Assembly (NCBI RefSeq): GCF_023195885.1 | Contig: NZ_JALPKO010000007.1 | Span: 145,858 to 209,857 of the forward strand | Direction: 5' to 3' | DNA: 64,000 nucleotides | Source: Methylonatrum kenyense | Lineage (GTDB): Bacteria > Pseudomonadota > Gammaproteobacteria > Nitrococcales > Aquisalimonadaceae | Shown: piece by piece, positions 1-9,600 of the stretch | Position numbering within the stretch: the stretch's first letter is position 1 | Layout: each line of letters starts with the position of its first letter | Notes under the pieces: generated by a model | Told to the model about the DNA's origin: nothing | What the model saw: the letters and a program-made list of their open reading frames with translations, nothing else | Databases searched by the model: none | Program-made: the position numbers and the translations under genes

Positions 1-526
1 GCGTCTCGACCGCCTTCAGCGAGCGGCCGGATGGCAGCAGCCGGCGGTCGATCAGGTTCCACCAGGCCCCTTCCAGCAACGGCATGATGCGGTCGGCGAT
101 CAACAGTACCCGATCATCCACCTGCACGTAACGCAGGCCGTCCACCGCATCGGTATCGCCGAACAACACCACTCGGTCATTCAACTGCAAACGCACCCTG
201 GGTGGATCCAGGCCCAGCCGCTCCGGTTCGACATCTGCCAGCGCATAATCGGCCTGCGGTTGCGCCCGTGCCACGTTGAGCATCTGTCGGATGTGGAAAT
301 CGTTGGCGGAGACTTCCGAGGGCGCCTGCAGCCACCACTCGCCGTGCTGCCGGCGAAGTTGCACGGTTTCGGTATTGGGCCGCTGGATCAGCACCCGGTC
401 GATGGCGTCGGGATTCAGACCGGAAAGCAGTTGTCGGTCCGCGGCGCCGCGGTCGAGCACCAGCCAGGCCGCCAGCGCGACAACACCGGCAAGCAACAAC
501 AGCAGCCACGGCCAGCGCGTTCGCAT
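1..526 (-). CDS. DUF4340 domain protein of a Gld-type ABC cluster (3' end cut by window)
   Basis: The minus-strand frame opens with ATG at 524-526 and runs off the window start, so only the first ~175 residues are visible. They begin MRTRWPWLLLLLAGVVALAA, one N-terminal membrane anchor, followed by a periplasmic-looking stretch resembling DUF4340 (repeated 'LGLDPPRVRLQL' and 'VDGLRYVQVDDRVLLI' style strands). The start overlaps the stop of the upstream GldG-like gene by one base (TGATG), so the two are translationally coupled and it is the last visible gene of the four-gene ABC operon. DUF4340 proteins are regularly found beside GldA/GldF/GldG-like ABC systems, but their function is not established. 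Family assignment is by pattern recognition. Confidence 0.75.
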   Translation of the reverse strand, partial: MRTRWPWLLLLLAGVVALAAWLVLDRGAADRQLLSGLNPDAIDRVLIQRPNTETVQLRRQHGEWWLQAPSEVSANDFHIRQMLNVARAQPQADYALADVEPERLGLDPPRVRLQLNDRVVLFGDTDAVDGLRYVQVDDRVLLIADRIMPLLEGAWWNLIDRRLLPSGRSLKAVET

Positions 527-1875
527 CAGGCGCGCCTGCGTCGCCACCAGAGGGCCAGCGCCATCAGCAGGCAGACCGCCGGCGCGGCCAGCAGCACACC
601 GCCACCGAGAATCAGCAGGCCGCGATCACTGTATTGCAACCGCTGATCGCGGGCCGCCGGCCCATGCATGGCGTCGCTGGGGTCGCCCAGCGCCAGCCAC
701 TCCACCAGATTCAGGCCCAGTTGCAGATTGACGCCGTTACCCAGGTAAGCGTTGGACAGGAAATCGGCATCGCCGATCACCGCGATTCGCTGTTCACGGC
801 CATCGCCGGCGACATCATCACGGCTCAACCCGAGGCCGACCGCCAGCGGACCAGGCCGGTCGCCGGCCTCCTCGTCCAGCACCGGCGCGTCCAGATCACT
901 GGTTTCGCTCCAGTGGCGATCTGCAGTCAGCAGCAGGGGGGAGACCTGCCAGTCCTGCTCCATCCTCGGCTCTAGGCCCCTGGCGCTGAGAAACAGGGAT
1001 ACGCCGTCCAGGCCTTCCAGCACCGGGTGCGAGGGGTAGTCTCCGAGTACCAGCAGGCGGGGGTTATCGACCCCGAGCAATTCCTCGGCACGTGGTTCGA
1101 CGACGATACCAGGCACGAAATCGAGATCGAGCTTTTCGGCAAGAAACGCCAACCGGGTCTCGTCCTCGGCATCCACCAGCCAGAGCAGATGGCCACCCTG
1201 CTCGACATGCTCCCGCACCATGGCCTCGGTCTGCGGCAACCAGTCGCTGCGCGGCCCGGACAGAAGCAGCAGTGCCGGCTCTTCCGGCATGGTGTCGCCA
1301 GGTGCCAGTGCGGTCAGGTTGAAGCCCTGCTGCTTCAGGTAATCGCCAAAACCACCCAGATCATGGTTGGCGTTGCCCTCGAGATTACGCTCGCCGTGCC
1401 CGCGAAGATAGACGATGGGTCGTTGCTCGGTGCGATGCAGGCGCTGCAGGGCCGCGCTGATCCGCGGTTCGCTCGGCACCCGGATGCGCTCCTGCCGTCC
1501 CTTGTACTCGACGATCAATTCGCCGCTGCCTTCGATCTGGAAATCCCGCACCAGGTCCGGACGCGCATCCGGATTGACCTGCCGATAGCGCAAGTCCGGC
1601 TTGTGGGTCTGATAGCGCGCGACCAGCGAAGCCATGTGGTCCGCCAGCATGTCATCCGGTTGCACGAAGCCGAGCATCTCCACCGGGCCATCCAGTCGCT
1701 GCAGCAGGCGCACGCTGTGCTCTGACAGTTCTGCGCTGCGCAGCGTCGATACCTGGGTCGAGGCCTCATACCGCAGGCTTGCCCAGGCCAGCAGTCCGAG
1801 CAGCGCCAGGAAGGCCACCGCGAACAGGGCGGCCTGTAAACGCATGAGCCAGCGGGTGCGTTGGTTGATCTGCAT
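526..1875 (-). CDS. GldG-like auxiliary protein of an ABC-2 transporter
   Basis: A 449-residue protein with one N-terminal membrane segment (about residues 13-31), a large extracytoplasmic region and a second membrane segment near the C terminus (about 422-443) followed by an Arg-rich tail. This is the architecture of the GldG / ABC_transp_aux family, named for gliding motility in Bacteroidetes but common in non-gliding Proteobacteria. The middle carries the family's 'PIVYLRGHGERNL' strand and an 'IAVIGDADFLSN' segment. It lies 9 bp downstream of the permease gene and overlaps the DUF4340 gene by one base. The substrate is unknown; a cell-envelope role is inferred. Confidence 0.85.
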   Translation of the reverse strand: MQINQRTRWLMRLQAALFAVAFLALLGLLAWASLRYEASTQVSTLRSAELSEHSVRLLQRLDGPVEMLGFVQPDDMLADHMASLVARYQTHKPDLRYRQVNPDARPDLVRDFQIEGSGELIVEYKGRQERIRVPSEPRISAALQRLHRTEQRPIVYLRGHGERNLEGNANHDLGGFGDYLKQQGFNLTALAPGDTMPEEPALLLLSGPRSDWLPQTEAMVREHVEQGGHLLWLVDAEDETRLAFLAEKLDLDFVPGIVVEPRAEELLGVDNPRLLVLGDYPSHPVLEGLDGVSLFLSARGLEPRMEQDWQVSPLLLTADRHWSETSDLDAPVLDEEAGDRPGPLAVGLGLSRDDVAGDGREQRIAVIGDADFLSNAYLGNGVNLQLGLNLVEWLALGDPSDAMHGPAARDQRLQYSDRGLLILGGGVLLAAPAVCLLMALALWWRRRRA

Positions 1876-1884
1876 GGACCGGGG

Positions 1885-2652
1885 TTATCGCTGCAAGCGC
1901 AGACTGTCGAGCTGGCGGATCGTGAATGCGACGAAGGCCAGCACCAGCAGCGCGAAGTAAATGATGTCGGAGGAACGAATCAGGCCCTGCACCAGTGGCT
2001 CGTAGTGACTGAGCAGGGCCAGATAATCGGCGACCGCGTCCTCACCACCCGCCACTGCCTCGACGCCGGCATTCAGGCCCATCAGTGCGACCGCGATGGC
2101 GACGGTCAGGGCGGCAGCGGTGGCCGGCTGGGCGGTGAGGCTGGAGGCGAACAGAGCGATGGCCGCCAGCACGCTGACAAGCAGCAGCACCCCGAGATTG
2201 GCGCTGAGAAGCCTTGCAGTATCCAGCTCGGTGCCGAACGCCAGCGTCCACGGCAGCAACAGCCATGGCAGCGCCAGCAGGGCCAGACAACCAAGGGCCG
2301 CGAGGTACTTGCCGACGGTTAGCTGGGTCATGCTGATGGGCGAGGACAGCAGGAGCTGCAGACTGCCCGAGCGCCGCTCGTCGGCCAGCAAACGCATGGC
2401 CAGCATGGCCGCGCCGAGCAGCAGTGCGCCGAGCAGCAGCACGCTGCCGTAGAACGGCAGGACCACAAGGTCATTAACCCCCATCGGACTGTTCACACGC
2501 ACCACCAGGGGCTCGTAGTGGCTCCGGTACTGTTCGATCAGCAGCAGATACCACCAGGCGGCAAAGACCTGAATCAGGCCCAGCAACAGCCAGAAAGCCG
2601 GCCCCCGGCCGATCAGCCGCAATTCCCGCCAGGCCAGTCGCAGCGCCATCAT
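1885..2652 (-). CDS. ABC-2 type transporter permease (GldF-like)
   Basis: A 255-residue, strongly hydrophobic protein with about six membrane segments and a short periplasmic stretch after the first one (RSHYEPLVVRVNSPMGVNDL). An ABC2-type motif region (ADERRSGSLQLLLSSPISMTQ) matches the cytoplasmic coupling segment conserved in ABC-2 permeases. Its start overlaps the end of the ATPase gene by 4 bp (ATGA). Together with the ATPase and the GldG-like and DUF4340 proteins it should form an inner-membrane export complex. No substrate can be deduced from the sequence. Confidence 0.85.
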   Translation of the reverse strand: MMALRLAWRELRLIGRGPAFWLLLGLIQVFAAWWYLLLIEQYRSHYEPLVVRVNSPMGVNDLVVLPFYGSVLLLGALLLGAAMLAMRLLADERRSGSLQLLLSSPISMTQLTVGKYLAALGCLALLALPWLLLPWTLAFGTELDTARLLSANLGVLLLVSVLAAIALFASSLTAQPATAAALTVAIAVALMGLNAGVEAVAGGEDAVADYLALLSHYEPLVQGLIRSSDIIYFALLVLAFVAFTIRQLDSLRLQR

Positions 2653-3578
2653 GCGGCGGCCTCTCCCGCCGTCAGGGACAGGAAAACCTGTTCCAGGGTC
2701 CGCCGGCAGCGGCCGAATTCCCGGGGCTGCCAGCCCGCCGACACAGCAGCAGCCAGGACGCCGTCCAGCGCCTCGGAATCGTCGGCAAGCAGCAGTTCGA
2801 ACAAACCGGATTCCAGCTGTTTCACCGACCGGACCCCGGCAAGGACCTGCAGCGCGTCAGGCGCCGGCGGGGTCTGCAGCCGCAGTTGATAGCGCCACTG
2901 CGAATCGTCATCCGTGGGCGTGCCCGAGTAGACCTGGCGGCCGTCATGCAGAATCACCACGTTATCGCACAGCGCCTGCACCTCGGGCAGGATATGCGAG
3001 GAGAAGATCACCGCATGCTCCTGGCGCAGGTCATTGATCAGGCGCCGGATCTCCACCACCTGCCGCGGATCGAGCCCCACGGTCGGCTCATCCAGTACCA
3101 CCAGGGCCGGGTCATGGACAATCGCCTGGGCAATGCCGACCCGTTGCTGGTAGCCCTTCGACAGGTGACGGATCAGGCGCCCGGCAACGTCTTCCAGCCC
3201 ACACCGGTCCAGCGCGCGGGCGACCGCCTCGCGCTTCCGGACAGCCGGGACGCGCCTCAGCATTGCGGCGAAGGCGAGGAACTCACCGACGCTGGTGTCC
3301 TGCGTCAGCGGCGGGATCTCCGGCAGATAACCCAGCGACCGTCTGGCCAGCGCCGGCTGCTCAATCAGATCAAGCCCGGCGATATGTATGCTGCCCCGAG
3401 TGGGCGCCAGGGTGCCGCAGATCATGCGCAGCGTGGTGGTCTTGCCGGCGCCATTGAGTCCCAGCAGGCCAAGTACCTCGCCACGCGCGACATGCAGATT
3501 GACATCAGCCACCGCCAGCCGGGAACCGAAATGGCGCCCCAGCCCGTCGACATGCAGTAAGGCCTCGCTGGATGTCAT
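2649..3578 (-). CDS. ABC transporter ATP-binding protein (GldA-like)
   Basis: A 309-residue ATPase. Walker A GLNGAGKTT is near residues 40-48, the signature LSKGYQQR near 139-146 and Walker B LVVLDEP near 159-165, followed by the H-loop region 'VIFSSHILPEVQ'. The C-terminal ~90 residues form the accessory domain typical of ABC-2 export ATPases (CcmA/NatA type). It is the first gene of the four-gene operon, so the promoter should lie in the ~140 bp between 3578 and the rpmG terminator. It powers the permease encoded next to it. Confidence 0.9.
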   Translation of the reverse strand: MTSSEALLHVDGLGRHFGSRLAVADVNLHVARGEVLGLLGLNGAGKTTTLRMICGTLAPTRGSIHIAGLDLIEQPALARRSLGYLPEIPPLTQDTSVGEFLAFAAMLRRVPAVRKREAVARALDRCGLEDVAGRLIRHLSKGYQQRVGIAQAIVHDPALVVLDEPTVGLDPRQVVEIRRLINDLRQEHAVIFSSHILPEVQALCDNVVILHDGRQVYSGTPTDDDSQWRYQLRLQTPPAPDALQVLAGVRSVKQLESGLFELLLADDSEALDGVLAAAVSAGWQPREFGRCRRTLEQVFLSLTAGEAAA

Positions 3579-3668
3579 GCAGTCACGGGTCCCGGCGATC
3601 GAGAGGGACCACGACGATAGAGCCGAAGGGGGCCAGGAATCAATCGTCGATGATCGAATGGCGGACAG

Positions 3669-3701
3669 AAAAAAGCCCGCAACGGCGTGACCGGTGCGGG
3701 C
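3669..3701 (-). terminator. Rho-independent terminator after rpmB-rpmG
   Basis: A stem GCCCGCA/TGCGGGC (3675-3681 with 3695-3701) is followed, reading on the minus strand, by a run of six T (complement of 3669-3674). It lies 24 bp beyond the rpmG stop codon, where the ribosomal protein operon should end. Confidence 0.8.
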
Positions 3702-3724
3702 TCGCGATTCATGCCTGTGGCGCC

Positions 3725-3880
3725 TTACTTGATCTTGGCTTCCTTGTACATCACGTGCTTGCGAACAACCGGATCGTACTTCTTGAACTCGAGCTTGTTC
3801 GGCGTATTCCGCTTGTTCTTGTTCGTGGTGTAGAAGTGGCCGGTGCCGGCACTGGAAACGAGCTTGATCTTGTCACGCAT
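3725..3880 (-). CDS. rpmG: 50S ribosomal protein L33
   Basis: A 51-residue basic protein beginning [17 protein letters not shown] and ending [12 protein letters not shown], a clear L33. It contains no cysteine, so it is the zinc-independent (C-minus) form. It lies 8 bp downstream of rpmB on the minus strand, the standard rpmB-rpmG pairing, and is followed by a strong intrinsic terminator. Part of the large ribosomal subunit. Confidence 0.97.
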   Translation of the reverse strand: MRDKIKLVSSAGTGHFYTTNKNKRNTPNKLEFKKYDPVVRKHVMYKEAKIK

Positions 3881-3888
3881 GCTTCACC

Positions 3889-4125
3889 TCAGACTCGTTC
3901 GCCGCGGGCACGCAGATCGGACAGCACGCTGTCGATGCCCAGCTTGTCAATGATGCGCAGGCCCTTGTTGGAAACCCGCAGACGCACCCAGCGGTTTTCG
4001 CTTTCCACCCAGAACCGATGGTAATGGATGTTCGGCAGAAAACGCCGCCGGGTCTTGTTGTTCGCGTGGGATACGTTGTTCCCGGTGGTCGGGCGCTTAC
4101 CCGTGATCTGGCATACCTTGGACAT
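3889..4125 (-). CDS. rpmB: 50S ribosomal protein L28
   Basis: A 78-residue protein starting [17 protein letters not shown], with the conserved '[18 protein letters not shown]' block and ending [11 protein letters not shown]. It aligns over its whole length with E. coli L28 from memory. First gene of the rpmB-rpmG operon. The start codon at 4123-4125 is preceded by a purine-rich stretch on the minus strand. Confidence 0.97.
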   Translation of the reverse strand: MSKVCQITGKRPTTGNNVSHANNKTRRRFLPNIHYHRFWVESENRWVRLRVSNKGLRIIDKLGIDSVLSDLRARGERV

Positions 4126-4392
4126 TGGTACCCGACTCCTGCTTGACCTGATTCTTGGAGGTCACCGCTGACTGGCGATGTCTCAGAAAGAGCGGTGTTA
4201 TACCAGCATGAGCGAGGCCTTTCAAGAACGAGCCCCGGGTGGCTTGCCAGACCCTTTGAAAACGCCACGCGCCGCCATCATTTCTCAGACAAAGTCGGGG
4301 CCGCCGGAACCTGCGGCCCATGCAGTGCAACTGACAGAGCAGAATTACCGGCCACCGAGGTGTCAAACGCTCGGTGCGCCCAGGGAGAATCG

Positions 4393-5322
4393 ATGGAATA
4401 CAAGGACTATTACAAGACCTTGGGGGTTGGCCGCGACGCCGACAAGGACGCGATCAAGCGCGCCTACCGGCGTCTTGCGCGCAAGTATCACCCCGATGTG
4501 AGCAAGGAGGCGGATGCCGAGACTCGGTTCAAGGAGATCGGCGAGGCCTACGAGGTGCTGTCGGATCCGGAGAAACGCCAGGCTTACGACCAGCTCGGTG
4601 CCAATTGGCGCCAGGGTCAGGATTTCCGGCCGCCACCGGGCTGGCAGCAGCAGTATACCGCCGGTGGCAACGGTTTCGGTGGCTTCGAAGGCGGTGCCGA
4701 GTTCAGCGACTTTTTCGAAAGCCTGTTCGGCGACGCAGGCCCATTCGGCCATGGCGGCTTCCGCGCCCGGGGCCGGCGACCGCCAGCCCGTGGCAACGAC
4801 CACCGCGCCGAGATCCAGGTCAGCCTGAACGAAGCCTATTCCGGCGTCAGCCGCACACTGAACCTCAGCGATGGCCGTGGCGGATCGCGCAAGCTGCGGG
4901 TGAAAATCCCGGCCGGCGTCACCGATGGACAGACCATTCGCCTGACCGGTCAGGGGGGGCGTGGCCCGGGCGGCGCCGGTGACCTGCTGCTGACGGTCGG
5001 CATTGCACCACACCCGACGCTGCGGCTCGACGGACGCGATGTTCACCTGGAATTGCCGATCACCCCGTGGGAGGCCGCCCTCGGCGCCCAGCTCAAGGTG
5101 CCGACCCTGGGCGGCTGGGTGGATATGCGCATACCGGCAGGTTCGCAGAGCGGGCAACGCCTGCGACTCAAGGGCAAGGGCCTGCCCGGCAAGCCGCCCG
5201 GTTCGCAACTGATCACGCTGAAGCTGGTGACACCGCCAGCGGATACCGACAAGGCGCGCAAGCTCTACGAACAGATGCGCCGCGAACTACCGATGAACCC
5301 ACGAGAGACTTTGACTCTATAG
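4393..5322 (+). CDS. cbpA: CbpA-type DnaJ co-chaperone
   Basis: A 309-residue J-domain protein. The J-domain is residues ~1-70 with the HPD motif at 33-35, followed by a Gly/Phe-rich linker (~75-125, [18 protein letters not shown]). The C-terminal peptide-binding domain (~130-295) lacks the four CxxCxGxG zinc repeats of DnaJ, so this is the CbpA/DjlA-like class that stimulates DnaK. The start was set at ATG 4393 because AGGGAG lies just upstream; the open frame extends to 4195, but that part has no J-protein similarity. The stop codon TAG (5320-5322) is formed by the TA flank and first G of a mobile-element end, so the last residues may be altered from the ancestral protein. Confidence 0.9.
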   Translation: MEYKDYYKTLGVGRDADKDAIKRAYRRLARKYHPDVSKEADAETRFKEIGEAYEVLSDPEKRQAYDQLGANWRQGQDFRPPPGWQQQYTAGGNGFGGFEGGAEFSDFFESLFGDAGPFGHGGFRARGRRPPARGNDHRAEIQVSLNEAYSGVSRTLNLSDGRGGSRKLRVKIPAGVTDGQTIRLTGQGGRGPGGAGDLLLTVGIAPHPTLRLDGRDVHLELPITPWEAALGAQLKVPTLGGWVDMRIPAGSQSGQRLRLKGKGLPGKPPGSQLITLKLVTPPADTDKARKLYEQMRRELPMNPRETLTL

Positions 5323-5344
5323 GGAAACGCTGATTGATTCCCTA
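5320..5344. repeat. Solo terminal repeat of the TA-flanked MITE family
   Basis: The 25 bases here begin TAGGGAAACGCTGATTGATT and end in CCCTA. They match the left end of the dispersed element seen in full at 57364-57641, with two substitutions. Its first three bases are the stop codon of the upstream cbpA gene. The rest of the element is missing. Confidence 0.6.
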
Positions 5345-5364
5345 CAACCGAGGAGATGCCAACG

Positions 5365-6720
5365 ATGAATCGACTGTCCACCTGGCTGGCCATTCTCAGC
5401 CTGCTGGCACCACTGAGCCTTCCGGCCCAGTTGCCAGACGCCGTCGACGGAGAACCCCTGCCGTCCCTGGCACCGATGCTCGAACGCACCACCCCGGCCG
5501 TGGTCAATATCGCCACCACCGGCCGGGTCCAGCTACGCGAAAACCCGCTGTTCCAGGACCCCTTCTTCCAGCGCTTCTTCGACATGCCCGAGCGGCCGCG
5601 GGAGCGCGCCACCCAGAGCCTCGGCTCCGGTGTGATCATCGATGCCGAACGCGGCCACATCCTGACCAATCACCATGTGATCGCCCGGGCCGACGAGATC
5701 CGCGTCACGCTAGCCGATGGCCGCGAACTGTCCGCCAGTGTGGTCGGCAGCGACCCCGACACCGATGTGGCGGTGATCCGGGTCGAGGGAAATGACCTGC
5801 AGGCGATCCCGATGGCGGACTCAGACGAACTCCGTGTCGGCGATTTCGTGGTCGCCATAGGCAACCCCTTCGGCCTGGGCCAGACGGTGACCTCCGGCAT
5901 TGTCAGTGCCCTCGGCCGTTCCGGACTGGATCTTGGCAGCTACCAGGATTTCATCCAGACCGATGCCTCGATCAATCCGGGCAATTCGGGTGGCGCACTG
6001 GTCAACCTGCGCGGCGAACTGGTCGGCATCAACACCGCGATCCTGTCACCGGCAGGCGGCAACATCGGGATCGGCTTTGCGATCCCGGTGAACATGGCCA
6101 CCTCGATCATGCAGCAGCTGGTCGATCATGGTGAGGTCAGCCGGGGCCAGCTTGGCGTCAGCATCCAGGACCTGACGCCCCAGCTTGCCCGGGCCTTCGG
6201 TCTGGACCGGGACCGCGGCGTGGTCGTGACCCAGGTGATGCCTGGCTCTCCGGCTGAACGCGCCGGCCTGCAGACCGGCGACGTGATCCGTGAGGTCAAT
6301 GGCCGCAGCGTCCAGAGCAGTGGCGAACTGCGCAACGCGATCGGCCTGCTGCGCAGCGGTGACAACGCCGAGTTACGCGTCTACAGGGACGGCCGTACAC
6401 TTACCGTGAACGCGGAGATCGGCGCGGTGGAACGGGCCTCACTGGATGGTGGCAGCCTCTCGCCGCGGCTTGAGGGCGCGACCTTCGGACTGGTGGAAAG
6501 CCCCGATCCACGCAGTGACGGTCAGCGCATTGGCGTAACCGAGCTGCGCGACGGCAGTCCGGCGCAACGCGCCGGACTGCGGCGCGGTGACGTCATCCTG
6601 TCCGTGAACCGGCAGCCTGTTGCCAGTCTCACCGAACTCCGTCAGCACAGTGAGGAAGCGAGGGAATTGCTGTTGCATATTCAGCGCGGAAGGGGAGCGT
6701 TGTTCCTATTGCTCCGGTAA
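5365..6720 (+). CDS. degQ: Periplasmic serine protease of the DegP/DegQ (Do/HtrA) family
   Basis: A 451-residue HtrA protease with an N-terminal signal peptide (cleavage near residues 20-21, SLPAQ). The protease domain carries the catalytic triad His104 (TNHHVI), Asp134 (DPDTDVAVI) and Ser208 (GNSGGAL). Two PDZ domains follow (about 262-350 and 360-445). Size and two-PDZ layout fit DegP/DegQ rather than single-PDZ DegS. The start was placed at 5365 rather than the in-frame ATG at 5356 because GAGGAG (5350-5355) is correctly spaced only for the second ATG. Role: degradation or refolding of damaged periplasmic proteins. The upstream gap of ~40 bp contains a mobile-element end. Confidence 0.92.
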   Translation: MNRLSTWLAILSLLAPLSLPAQLPDAVDGEPLPSLAPMLERTTPAVVNIATTGRVQLRENPLFQDPFFQRFFDMPERPRERATQSLGSGVIIDAERGHILTNHHVIARADEIRVTLADGRELSASVVGSDPDTDVAVIRVEGNDLQAIPMADSDELRVGDFVVAIGNPFGLGQTVTSGIVSALGRSGLDLGSYQDFIQTDASINPGNSGGALVNLRGELVGINTAILSPAGGNIGIGFAIPVNMATSIMQQLVDHGEVSRGQLGVSIQDLTPQLARAFGLDRDRGVVVTQVMPGSPAERAGLQTGDVIREVNGRSVQSSGELRNAIGLLRSGDNAELRVYRDGRTLTVNAEIGAVERASLDGGSLSPRLEGATFGLVESPDPRSDGQRIGVTELRDGSPAQRAGLRRGDVILSVNRQPVASLTELRQHSEEARELLLHIQRGRGALFLLLR

Positions 6721-6748
6721 GTCAGACCAGGCCGGCGGAAGCCGGCCC

Positions 6749-6880
6749 TTTCAGTTTTCAGTTTTCAGTTTTCAGTTTTCAGTTTTCAGTTTTCAGTTTT
6801 CAGAAAATCATACGGCTTTATCTGCGCACCTCGATGGACCCGCATGCCTTCTGAACACTGAAAACTGAAGCCTGAAAACT
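6749..6880. repeat. TTTTCAG heptamer array with inverted CTGAA arm
   Basis: Seven perfect tandem copies of TTTTCAG plus a partial one run from 6749 to 6803. After a ~47-bp spacer, 6851-6880 carries the complementary arm (CTGAACACTGAAAACTGAAG, then CCTGAAAACT). The whole can fold into a long hairpin between the convergent ends of the protease and TonB-like genes. Related hairpins occur at 20036-20144 and 57646-57720. Confidence 0.85.
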
Positions 6881-6889
6881 TCTTTCTAT

Positions 6890-7752
<863 letters not shown>

Positions 7753-7753
<1 letters not shown>

Positions 7754-8157
7754 TACGACTCCGGCGTGGTCAGGAGCATGATGCTTTCAGCGCCGGCCTC
7801 GCGCAGAACATCCATCAGATCAAGCAGCAACCTGGACGGCACCGCGCTGTCAGCCTTGAGCGTCAGCACCGGCGGCTCCTCGTCCTGTAGCCGCGCGGAC
7901 ACCACATCGGCGAGGTCCGCGAAGGCAATCTCCTCGCCCTCGAAGGCCAGATCCCCGTCGGCGGACAGCAGGATCAAACCTTCCTCGGGATCATCCTCCA
8001 TGCGTGCCTCGCGGGTTTCCGGCGGATCCACGTCGAAGGCATCAGGCGGGCTCAGGGTTCCGGCCAGCATGAAGAAGATCAGCAGCAGGAACACGATATT
8101 GATCAGCGGGATGACATTCTCGCCGAACTCGCGGCGCTCGGGCTCCGGCAGACGCAT
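7753..8157 (-). CDS. exbD: ExbD/TolR family biopolymer transport protein (second copy)
   Basis: A 134-residue protein with the ExbD signature: short cytoplasmic N terminus, '[21 protein letters not shown]' membrane segment at about residues 15-35, and a periplasmic domain ending [17 protein letters not shown]. In ExbD/TolR the membrane Asp is the proton-path residue; here the equivalent position reads 'PLINIVF', with Asn instead of Asp, while the other copy has 'PLIDVVF'. It overlaps its neighbours by one base on each side, so it is co-translated with exbB, the first exbD and tonB. Confidence 0.9.
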
Positions 8158-8558
8158 CAGCGGGACTCCCTGTTCAACGTCACCCGCGTTCCGCCGACGG
8201 CATTAAGGGTCTCCACGACACGCACCACGTGCTGCAGGGCGGCGTCATCCTGGGGCCGGACAACCACCGAGTGATCCGGATCATCGGCGAAGATCGCCGA
8301 AAACCGATCGCGAAGTTCGGTCACCGAGGTCGCCTCGCCATCGACTTCAAGCTGGCCATCGTCCAGCACGCGGACGACCGTGGATCGCAAATCCGCCTCC
8401 GTTGCCCGTCCATCACCGGGCACGGACAGGCTGATGGACTGCCAGTCCAGGAAACTCGACGCCAACATGAAGAAGATGAGCAGGATGAACACCACATCGA
8501 TCAGTGGTGTGAGCCCGATCAAGTGGCGACGACGACGCTTTTCCGGCTCAACGTGCAT
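8157..8558 (-). CDS. exbD: ExbD/TolR family biopolymer transport protein (first copy)
   Basis: A 133-residue ExbD with '[21 protein letters not shown]' as its single membrane segment (about residues 16-36), including the conserved proton-path Asp in PLIDVVF, and a periplasmic domain of ~95 residues. It overlaps exbB by 11 bp and the second exbD by one base. With exbB, the second exbD and tonB it forms a complete energy-transducing set. A two-ExbD arrangement is known in several Proteobacteria. Confidence 0.92.
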   Translation of the reverse strand: MHVEPEKRRRRHLIGLTPLIDVVFILLIFFMLASSFLDWQSISLSVPGDGRATEADLRSTVVRVLDDGQLEVDGEATSVTELRDRFSAIFADDPDHSVVVRPQDDAALQHVVRVVETLNAVGGTRVTLNRESR

Positions 8559-9294
8559 CCGCGGTGCGCTGCCCGCTCAGGGCTGGCGAAAGCTGTTCCG
8601 ACGGGGATTCGGCAAATGCAGCCGGAGTAACGTCCGCGCTGGGAGCGCGCGTGAAGACCTGGGTGACCGCATCTTCCATGATGTGCTTGAACCGCTCGAT
8701 CCGGCGCTCAAGCCAGGTCAGCATGGCTACCGCCGGAATCGCCACCGCCAGCCCGACGGCCGTGGTCAGCAGAGCCTCCCAGATGCCACCCGAAAGCAAT
8801 GCCGGATCAACCCGGCTGCCGGCGGCCTCCAACTGGCGGAAGGCCTCGATCATGCCAAGCACGGTGCCGAGCAGCCCGAGTAGCGGACTCAGGGCACCGA
8901 TCACCTCCAAACCGCGCAGGTGACTGCGCAGGTTTTCCAGATGCCGGGAGGCAATTCGTGTGGTTTCCTCACGGGCAAGCTCATTGCTGTAGCCCGGCGT
9001 GTGCTTGCCGGCAATGGCGACATCCATGACATGGGCGACCGGACTACGGTTGGCCGCCAGCATCTCGCGGGCCTGGCGAACGCGGCCGCTGGCTTCGAGT
9101 TCCAGGACAGGATCAACGAAACGGGTATCCGACACCTTGAGGCTGGCGAACTGCCAGAGTTTCAGCAGCACGATGGCGACACCGATGATCGACATCGCCA
9201 TCAACAGCATCACCACCGGGCCGCCCAGATCGAACAGCACAGCGAGGCGGCTTATCCAGGCGCCGTTGACTGCGTTTTCCACCACTTGATCCAT
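8548..9294 (-). CDS. exbB: MotA/TolQ/ExbB proton channel family protein
   Basis: A 248-residue protein with three predicted membrane segments (about 22-45, 140-160 and 175-200). The MotA/TolQ/ExbB core 'GLEVIGALSPLLGLLGTVLG' precedes the second segment and 'AVGLAVAIPAVAMLTWLERR' is the third. First gene of the exbB-exbD-exbD-tonB operon. The ~306-bp gap upstream carries a Fur-box-like sequence at 9401-9422, consistent with iron control, although that site is a weak match. Confidence 0.92.
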   Translation of the reverse strand: MDQVVENAVNGAWISRLAVLFDLGGPVVMLLMAMSIIGVAIVLLKLWQFASLKVSDTRFVDPVLELEASGRVRQAREMLAANRSPVAHVMDVAIAGKHTPGYSNELAREETTRIASRHLENLRSHLRGLEVIGALSPLLGLLGTVLGMIEAFRQLEAAGSRVDPALLSGGIWEALLTTAVGLAVAIPAVAMLTWLERRIERFKHIMEDAVTQVFTRAPSADVTPAAFAESPSEQLSPALSGQRTADAR

Positions 9295-9400
9295 ATCCTG
9301 TCCCCGTTTGCCGCCGCCTCGATGCGGATGCAGATAATCCGTCAGCCAGACTCGATACGACCCGGCATGGTATGAACCGCAAGGTAACCGAGGCTAGTGC

Positions 9401-9422
9401 GGATGCGAATCATTTGCAATTC
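9401..9422. promoter_or_regulatory. Possible Fur box upstream of exbB
   Basis: GCGAATCATTTGC (9405-9417) matches the 6-1-6 Fur core GATAATCATTATC at 9 of 13 positions and is almost self-complementary. It lies ~110 bp upstream of exbB in a 306-bp gap (9295-9600) otherwise without recognisable genes; the gap also serves the divergent methyltransferase gene. A weak match, judged by eye. Confidence 0.3.
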
Positions 9423-9600
9423 GAAATCCGGCTTGTTACCGAAAAAAGGACAATTTCCCGAACGGTGGGGTTCCGGACCTGCATCCCATGACCCGGACGC
9501 TATCGGGCCACGGCGATGTGCAGGCGAACGATCAAGGCGTGTAAAATGCCGCTCCAGAACAATGCAACCGGAAACGTTCCGCGCTCAGGAGATCACCGCA

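Noticed and set aside
6749..6803. TTTTCAG array as a possible CRISPR
   Set aside because: Units are 7 bp, adjacent, without spacers, and no cas genes are present.
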